9,789 nt of DNA from Methanobrevibacter sp. Lineage in GTDB: Archaea; Methanobacteriota; Methanobacteria; Methanobacteriales; Methanobacteriaceae. Shown piece after piece: positions 6,608 through 9,789 of this stretch (position 1 is the first letter of the stretch; each line of letters starts with the position of its first letter). The notes under the pieces are model-generated. The model was not told the origin of the DNA. It did no database searches and saw only the letters and a program-made list of their open reading frames with translations. The DNA lies in assembly GCA_016291275.1 (NCBI GenBank), contig JAEEWY010000044.1:1-9789 (forward strand), in the 5' to 3' direction. The translations under genes and the position numbers were made by a program.

Positions 6608-6627
6608 TTCAAGCATATTGGCTTGAA
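6608..6627 (-). repeat. Hairpin between cbiF and cbiG
   Basis: A perfect 7-bp inverted repeat, TTCAAGC at 6608-6614 and GCTTGAA at 6621-6627, has a 6-nt loop. The stem contains G-C pairs, unlike the AT-only repeats elsewhere in the window. It ends 5 nt before the cbiG ribosome site and begins 12 nt after the cbiF stop. No T-tract follows, so it is not a terminator; a processing, stabilising or translation-control element is possible. Confidence 0.5.
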
Positions 6628-6639
6628 ATTACTCAAAAT

Positions 6640-7395
6640 TTATTTCTTAGCTTGTCTGAATTCAGTTGAAAAATCATCTGCATAAAGACGTGACAAAGAA
6701 TATTCACTGTCTAAAACATCCCCAACAATTATTAAAGCGGTTTTAGTAATGTTGTTTTCCTTTGCAGTTTCATATAATGTTCCAACAGTACAACGCATAA
6801 CCTTTTCATCTGGCCAGGTTGCCTTATAAACGATTGCTGCAGGAGTGTCTTCAGTATATTTTCCTTTTACAAGTTCTTTAGATAAGTCTTTGAGGAGACC
6901 GGTACTTAAGAAAATAACCATAGTTGCCCCATGTTCTGCAAATGATGCAATGCTTTCTTTTTCAGGAACTGGGGTTCTACCTGCCATACGTGTGATAATT
7001 ACACTTTGGCTTACATCAGGCAAGGTATATTCCGCTTTCAATGCTGCCGCTGCACCACAGAAACTTGAAACACCCGGACATACATCATAAGAGATTCCCT
7101 CTTCATCCAAGCGATCCATCTGTTCACGGATTGCACCATAAATACTTGAATCACCAGTGTGTAAACGGACAGTCATCTTATTTTCCTTTTCAGCTTCAAA
7201 CATCTTTTCCAAGACTTCATCTAAAGTCATTTTAGCACTATCATATATTTCACATGAATCTTTAGCATAATTTAATAAATCAGGATTAACTAATGAACCT
7301 GCATATATAATAACATCCGCTTCCTTTAGAAGTTCTGCTCCCCTTATGGTTATTAAATCTACAGCTCCACTTCCTGCTCCAACAAAATGAATCAT
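6640..7395 (-). CDS. cbiF: Cobalt-precorrin-4 C11-methyltransferase CbiF
   Basis: Transfers a methyl group from SAM to C11 of cobalt-precorrin-4, giving 5A. It has 251 residues, as usual. Motifs are HFVGAGSGAVDLITIRG (3-19), YAGSLVNPDLL (31-41), RLHTGDSSIYGAIREQ (77-92), CPGVSSFCGAAAAL (106-119) and TRMAGRTPVPE (135-145), the last being a strong CbiF/CobM signature. A near-perfect GGAGG lies 7 nt before the ATG. It follows cbiD by 92 bp, a gap that holds three spaced ATAAATAAA-like repeats, and is separated from cbiG by a hairpin. All parts needed for a working enzyme are visible. Confidence 0.96.
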   Translation of the reverse strand: MIHFVGAGSGAVDLITIRGAELLKEADVIIYAGSLVNPDLLNYAKDSCEIYDSAKMTLDEVLEKMFEAEKENKMTVRLHTGDSSIYGAIREQMDRLDEEGISYDVCPGVSSFCGAAAALKAEYTLPDVSQSVIITRMAGRTPVPEKESIASFAEHGATMVIFLSTGLLKDLSKELVKGKYTEDTPAAIVYKATWPDEKVMRCTVGTLYETAKENNITKTALIIVGDVLDSEYSLSRLYADDFSTEFRQAKK

Positions 7396-7424
7396 TATTT
7401 TTCCTCCATAATTTCAAATAATCA

Positions 7425-7465
7425 TCAAATAAACATTCTTATAAATAAAATTTTGATAAATAAAC
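7425..7465. repeat. Three spaced AAATAAA direct repeats upstream of cbiF
   Basis: AAATAAA occurs at 7427-7433, 7443-7449 and 7458-7464, 15-16 bp apart, within longer similar units (CAAATAAAC, ATAAATAAAA, ATAAATAAAC). They lie in the 92-bp cbiD-cbiF gap. They may be part of an internal promoter or operator, or simple AT-rich coincidence. Confidence 0.25.
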
Positions 7466-7487
7466 CTTCTTTAAAGTTAGTTAATTT

Positions 7488-8627
7488 TTACTTTTTCCAT
7501 AATCTTTTAAGATCATCTACATTTTCACTTTCAAATAAAACTCCAGAATACTCTCCAGTATTGGCAAAGCATATGAATCCAACATTGGTATCATCTGGAA
7601 CTCTTCTATCAATATTATGTTGTATTCTTCCATTTAAGACATCCATGGTTTTATCCAATAAGTCATTTTCATACAAGATATCCAATACTGCATTAGTAGT
7701 AACACATTTTTGAATATCTTTTAGGATTTCCATATTTGCACCTGCCTCTAATGCACAGGATAATAATGTTTCTATCCTGCCATCACCATTATGTGAGTGG
7801 GTGTTGAACATTCCTATTCCCAATTTTACAAACTTGCCTATATGGCCAATTAGAAGGATATTCTTAAATCCAAATTCAACAGAGCTATCCAATGCAACAT
7901 CAATGAAATTACTGCACATTATTCCAGGTTTTATAGATAAGTTCAAATCCTCTTCTGTGAACTTTTTACCGAAATTACCTAAGAATATGAGTATGGACTC
8001 ATTGCTTTCTGCAGCAATGACACTGATTTCCACCTTGATTGAATCAGCTAATGCCTTGGCACTCATTGGCTCAACAATACCTGTTGTACCCAATATTGAA
8101 ATGCCCCCAACTATACCTAATTCAGGGTTGAAAGTTTTCTTTGCTATTTCTTCACCCTTCGGTACAGAAATTAAAACATGAAAGCCGCCCCTATAATTAT
8201 ATTGCATCGCCAATTCATTTAATGAATCCTTTATCATTTTTCGAGGAACAGAGTTTATAGCAGACATACCAACTGGTTGATCTAGCCCACCTTTAGTTAC
8301 TTTTCCAACTCCTTTTCCACCTTCAATAATAATTTCTGAAGAATCCGGCAATAAAGTCACTTTGGAAGATACCAATATTCCATTAGTAATGTCAGGGTCA
8401 TCACCACTATCCTTTTCAATAGAACAGCTTGCAACTTTATCATTAAACTGAGGGTTTAAGACATCGATTATGAGATCAGTTTGATTAGGTGTTGTGATTG
8501 CTACAGAATCCATTGATTCCTGTTTAAAGAGCATTGCTACTGCAGCCTTAGAAGCTGCCGCTGCACATGTTCCTGTTGTATATCCACAACGCAATAATTT
8601 CTGATTAACCAAACGTTTTTCTGCCAT
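7488..8627 (-). CDS. cbiD: Cobalt-precorrin-5B C1-methyltransferase CbiD
   Basis: Methylates C1 of cobalt-precorrin-5B to give precorrin-6A using SAM; CbiD has its own fold, unrelated to the other methylases here. It has 379 residues, within the family range. Signatures are LRCGYTTGTCAAAASKAA (12-29), KDSGDDPD (72-79), GGKGVGKVTKGGLDQPVG (103-120), GIVGGISILGTTGIVEPMS (171-189), GHIGKFVKLG (261-270) and THSHNGDGR (276-284). The ATG at 8627 follows GGGGAT by 5 nt, a weak ribosome site, and there is no better start nearby. It lies 31 bp after cbiL, so the two are very likely co-transcribed. CbiD is specific to the cobalt-early route and helps exclude the oxygen-dependent pathway. Confidence 0.96.
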   Translation of the reverse strand: MAEKRLVNQKLLRCGYTTGTCAAAASKAAVAMLFKQESMDSVAITTPNQTDLIIDVLNPQFNDKVASCSIEKDSGDDPDITNGILVSSKVTLLPDSSEIIIEGGKGVGKVTKGGLDQPVGMSAINSVPRKMIKDSLNELAMQYNYRGGFHVLISVPKGEEIAKKTFNPELGIVGGISILGTTGIVEPMSAKALADSIKVEISVIAAESNESILIFLGNFGKKFTEEDLNLSIKPGIMCSNFIDVALDSSVEFGFKNILLIGHIGKFVKLGIGMFNTHSHNGDGRIETLLSCALEAGANMEILKDIQKCVTTNAVLDILYENDLLDKTMDVLNGRIQHNIDRRVPDDTNVGFICFANTGEYSGVLFESENVDDLKRLWKK

Positions 8628-8658
8628 ATGAAATCCCCAATAAAACTAATGAGTGCAA

Positions 8659-9345
8659 TTACTTTACCACAACGATAGTGAAATATCCCATATTCTCATC
8701 AAATTCATCTAAAGAATTATAGATTTTTTCATTTTCCAAACCACAGTTTTCAACTGCATAGACATTATCTTCAAGATTTAATTCCTTCAATGTATCTATC
8801 AATTTAGGCATTGACCTACCTATTTTCATAAATACCTTAGAACCAGGCATTTGTAAAGCTTCCTTTAAGTCTATTCCTGTAGCAGGAATAATATGCAAAG
8901 GGTCATTCATTGTAGTTAATCCAATTCTTAATTTAGATGCTGAAGCGCAAAAGCTTGTTACTCCTGGAATGACCTCTACATCATAATCTTTTTCCAATAA
9001 TTGGTCCATTGTATATGCAAATGTTGAGAAGATAGTTACATCACCTAAATTTAACATTGCTACATCTTCACCTTCATCAAGAACCTTAGCAATTGATTCT
9101 GCAGCATTCTTATGGCTTTCAGCTAAAATGTCCTTATCCTTAGTCATTGGAAACTCTAAAAGCATTATCTCTTTTTGAGATAAATCTGTTGCTTGAGATA
9201 CAATAGACAATGCCAATGAATCACCGGTTCCAGTATGTGGTGTTGCTATATATTTGCACTTGGATATTATGTTCATTGCCTTTACAGTAATTAACTCAGG
9301 GTCTCCTGGCCCAATACTTACTCCATATAATGTTCCCTTTTCCAT
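8659..9345 (-). CDS. cbiL: Cobalt-factor II / cobalt-precorrin-2 C20-methyltransferase CbiL
   Basis: Methylates C20 of cobalt-factor II with SAM, the first step after cobalt insertion. It has 228 residues, normal for CbiL. The tetrapyrrole methylase motifs are GVSIGPGDPELITVKA (8-23), LNLGDVTIFSTFAYT (98-112) and IPGVTSFCASASKL (126-139); VFMKIGRS is also conserved. The ATG at 9345 is preceded by AAAGGT (9352-9357) with 6-nt spacing. It is the first gene of the cluster, and its leader holds candidate BoxA elements, a possible 9-codon ORF, an inverted repeat and a T8 tract, so any operon-level control should act here. Confidence 0.95.
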   Translation of the reverse strand: MEKGTLYGVSIGPGDPELITVKAMNIISKCKYIATPHTGTGDSLALSIVSQATDLSQKEIMLLEFPMTKDKDILAESHKNAAESIAKVLDEGEDVAMLNLGDVTIFSTFAYTMDQLLEKDYDVEVIPGVTSFCASASKLRIGLTTMNDPLHIIPATGIDLKEALQMPGSKVFMKIGRSMPKLIDTLKELNLEDNVYAVENCGLENEKIYNSLDEFDENMGYFTIVVVK

Positions 9346-9367
9346 TTTAAAACCTTTATTATCTTTT

Positions 9368-9375
9368 AAAAAAAA
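9368..9375 (-). terminator. T8 tract in the cbiL leader (possible attenuation site)
   Basis: The minus strand has eight T residues 10 nt after an inverted repeat and 11 nt before the cbiL ribosome site. Oligo-T alone can stop archaeal RNA polymerase, so part of the transcription could end before cbiL. Long T runs are frequent in this genome, so this is only a possibility. Confidence 0.25.
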
Positions 9376-9384
9376 TAATTATGA

Positions 9385-9417
9385 ATATTAAATTGTAAAT
9401 TTAGATTAATTTAATAT
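9385..9417 (-). repeat. Inverted repeat in the cbiL leader
   Basis: Perfect 10-bp arms, ATATTAAATT at 9385-9394 and AATTTAATAT at 9408-9417, have a 13-nt spacer. The stem is AT-only and so weak in RNA. It sits about 40 bp upstream of the cbiL ATG, and the stop codon of a small upstream ORF overlaps its first arm. It could be a DNA operator or a leader hairpin. Confidence 0.35.
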
Positions 9418-9435
9418 CAAATAAACTATATTCAT
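9406..9435 (-). CDS. Possible 9-codon leader ORF upstream of cbiL
   Basis: ATG at 9433-9435 opens a frame encoding MNIVYLILN and ends at TAA (9406-9408). AAAAGGTT (9442-9449) precedes the ATG with about 7-nt spacing, as good a ribosome site as that of cbiL itself. The stop lies inside or next to the first arm of the leader inverted repeat. No homologue is recognisable at this length. It could be a regulatory leader peptide, or chance; no Cys, Met-rich or other sensor-like residues stand out. Confidence 0.2.
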   Translation of the reverse strand: MNIVYLILN

Positions 9436-9518
9436 TGCAATAACCTTTTAAAAAAAGTTAAAAAATATAATGAACTTTATAATTATAATACTGTATTTTA
9501 AAAATATGTTATTGAAAA

Positions 9519-9526
9519 TATATAAA
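9519..9526 (-). promoter_or_regulatory. Candidate BoxA (TTTATATA) for the cbiL operon
   Basis: Exact match to the methanogen TATA core on the minus strand, in the context GAGTATATTTATATATTTTC. Transcription would start near 9495 and leave a leader of about 150 nt before cbiL. T6 and T7 runs lie between it and cbiL, so a later start cannot be excluded. Confidence 0.4.
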
Positions 9527-9584
9527 TATACTCTCAATTATAGTTTAATAAATTAAAAAAATATTTGAAGAAATAAAAATAAAA

Positions 9585-9592
9585 TATATAAA
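9585..9592 (-). promoter_or_regulatory. Second BoxA-like TTTATATA
   Basis: Another exact TTTATATA on the minus strand, only about 40 bp after the 5S T7 terminator. It could be an alternative, further upstream promoter for the cbi cluster, or a chance match in AT-rich DNA. Confidence 0.25.
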
Positions 9593-9629
9593 AATAGTTC
9601 GTTAAGAATAAAACTAATTATTCTTGGAT

Positions 9630-9636
9630 AAAAAAA
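9630..9636 (-). terminator. T7 terminator of 5S rRNA
   Basis: Seven T residues follow the 3' end of the 5S gene directly on the minus strand (GCCAGCC then T7). This is the standard oligo-T terminator arrangement of archaeal stable RNA genes. Confidence 0.7.
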
Positions 9637-9637
9637 G

Positions 9638-9759
9638 GCTGGCAGCTAAATGAAATTCCCATAGACCGAAACCCATAGTACACAAACAAAACGCGAAAAG
9701 ACTTAACTTCTGGGATCGAAACGAGACCAGGTGTAACCCCATCGCTATGACCGCCAAAC
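9638..9759 (-). rRNA. 5S ribosomal RNA
   Basis: The large-subunit 5S rRNA of about 122 nt. The minus strand starts UUUGGCGGUCAUAGCG, has the universal core CCCAGAAGUUAAG within the helix III/loop B-C region, and ends GCUGCCAGC. The terminal helix forms between UGGCGGU (9750-9756) and GCUGCCA (9640-9646), and CUGG/CCAG of helix III also pair. A helix IV with a UUCG loop can be drawn. The ends are uncertain by 1-3 nt. No BoxA stands at -25 within the 30 bp visible upstream: TATATA directly abuts the 5' end. The RNA is therefore probably cut from a longer transcript, with 23S rRNA upstream, beyond the window. Confidence 0.93.
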
Positions 9760-9760
9760 C

Positions 9761-9789
9761 TATATAATAATGAATGACTGAATTTAATT
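9761..9789 (-). other. AT-rich spacer 5' of 5S rRNA
   Basis: About 30 bp of A+T sequence precede the 5S gene. It resembles a 23S-5S spacer, but the neighbour is not visible. Confidence 0.35.

Larger units (their letters stand above)
9346..9637. other. Gene-free AT-rich region between 5S rRNA and cbiL
   Basis: About 290 bp with no recognisable conserved gene. In minus-strand order it holds the 5S T7 terminator (9630-9636), BoxA-like TTTATATA at 9585-9592 and 9519-9526, T6 and T7 runs at 9461-9465 and 9450-9456, a possible 9-codon ORF (9406-9435), an inverted repeat (9385-9417), a T8 run (9368-9375) and the cbiL ribosome site. It is the likely control region of the cluster. Confidence 0.6.

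Noticed and set aside
7387..7713. Plus-strand 108-codon ORF spanning the cbiD-cbiF gap
   Set aside because: Most of it is antisense to the CbiD C-terminus. It is low in complexity and has no recognisable domain.
9346..9526. Cobalamin riboswitch in the cbiL leader
   Set aside because: I see no B12-box (GCCACUG-like) sequence and no G-C rich stems; the region is almost pure A+T.
9761..9770. TATATA next to 5S as the 5S promoter
   Set aside because: It directly abuts the mature 5' end, whereas BoxA should be about 25 bp upstream of the start site.
1..9789. Mobile element, integrase, toxin-antitoxin or defence system
   Set aside because: No such protein, terminal inverted repeat or attachment site is visible. 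All coding space is taken by cobalamin genes.

Overview
The window is very AT-rich and looks like part of the chromosome of a methanogenic archaeon, most likely Methanobrevibacter or a close relative in Methanobacteriales. Three things point that way: the anaerobic (cobalt-early) corrin pathway, archaeal BoxA-like TTTATATA elements and T-tract terminators, and a 5S rRNA with the CCCAGAAGUUAAG core. The genus is inferred from composition and protein style; no search was run.

Everything recognisable is on the minus strand, so transcription runs from high to low coordinates. At the right end (about 9638-9759) is a 5S rRNA gene followed by a T7 terminator; its 23S partner, if present, lies outside the window. 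A gene-free AT-rich leader of about 290 bp follows, with candidate BoxA elements, a possible 9-codon leader ORF, an inverted repeat and a T8 tract. Then come nine complete genes: cbiL, cbiD, cbiF, cbiG, cbiH, cbiJ, a cbiE-cbiT fusion, cbiA and cbiC. After cbiC lie an 18-bp palindrome and five phased A6/T6 tracts (probable terminator, probable bent DNA). The last gene is the 5' part of a cbiK-type cobaltochelatase, cut by the left edge and absent from a simple ORF list because it is open at that end.

Together the genes encode the route from sirohydrochlorin to cobyrinic acid a,c-diamide. CbiK inserts cobalt. CbiL methylates C20, CbiH methylates C17 and contracts the ring, and CbiF methylates C11. 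CbiG opens the lactone and releases the two-carbon fragment, and CbiD methylates C1. CbiJ reduces the ring, CbiE/CbiT methylate C5 and C15 and decarboxylate, CbiC moves the C11 methyl to C12, and CbiA amidates side chains a and c. Adenosylation, later amidation and lower-loop genes are not in the window.

The coding content is a known pathway; I do not see a new protein system. The more unusual features are non-coding: an attenuator-like cbiL leader, phased A-tracts with a palindrome between cbiC and cbiK, and a hairpin between cbiF and cbiG. Four genes (cbiA, cbiE-T, cbiJ, cbiG) are called from internal ATG codons supported by Shine-Dalgarno sequences, not from the longest ORF.
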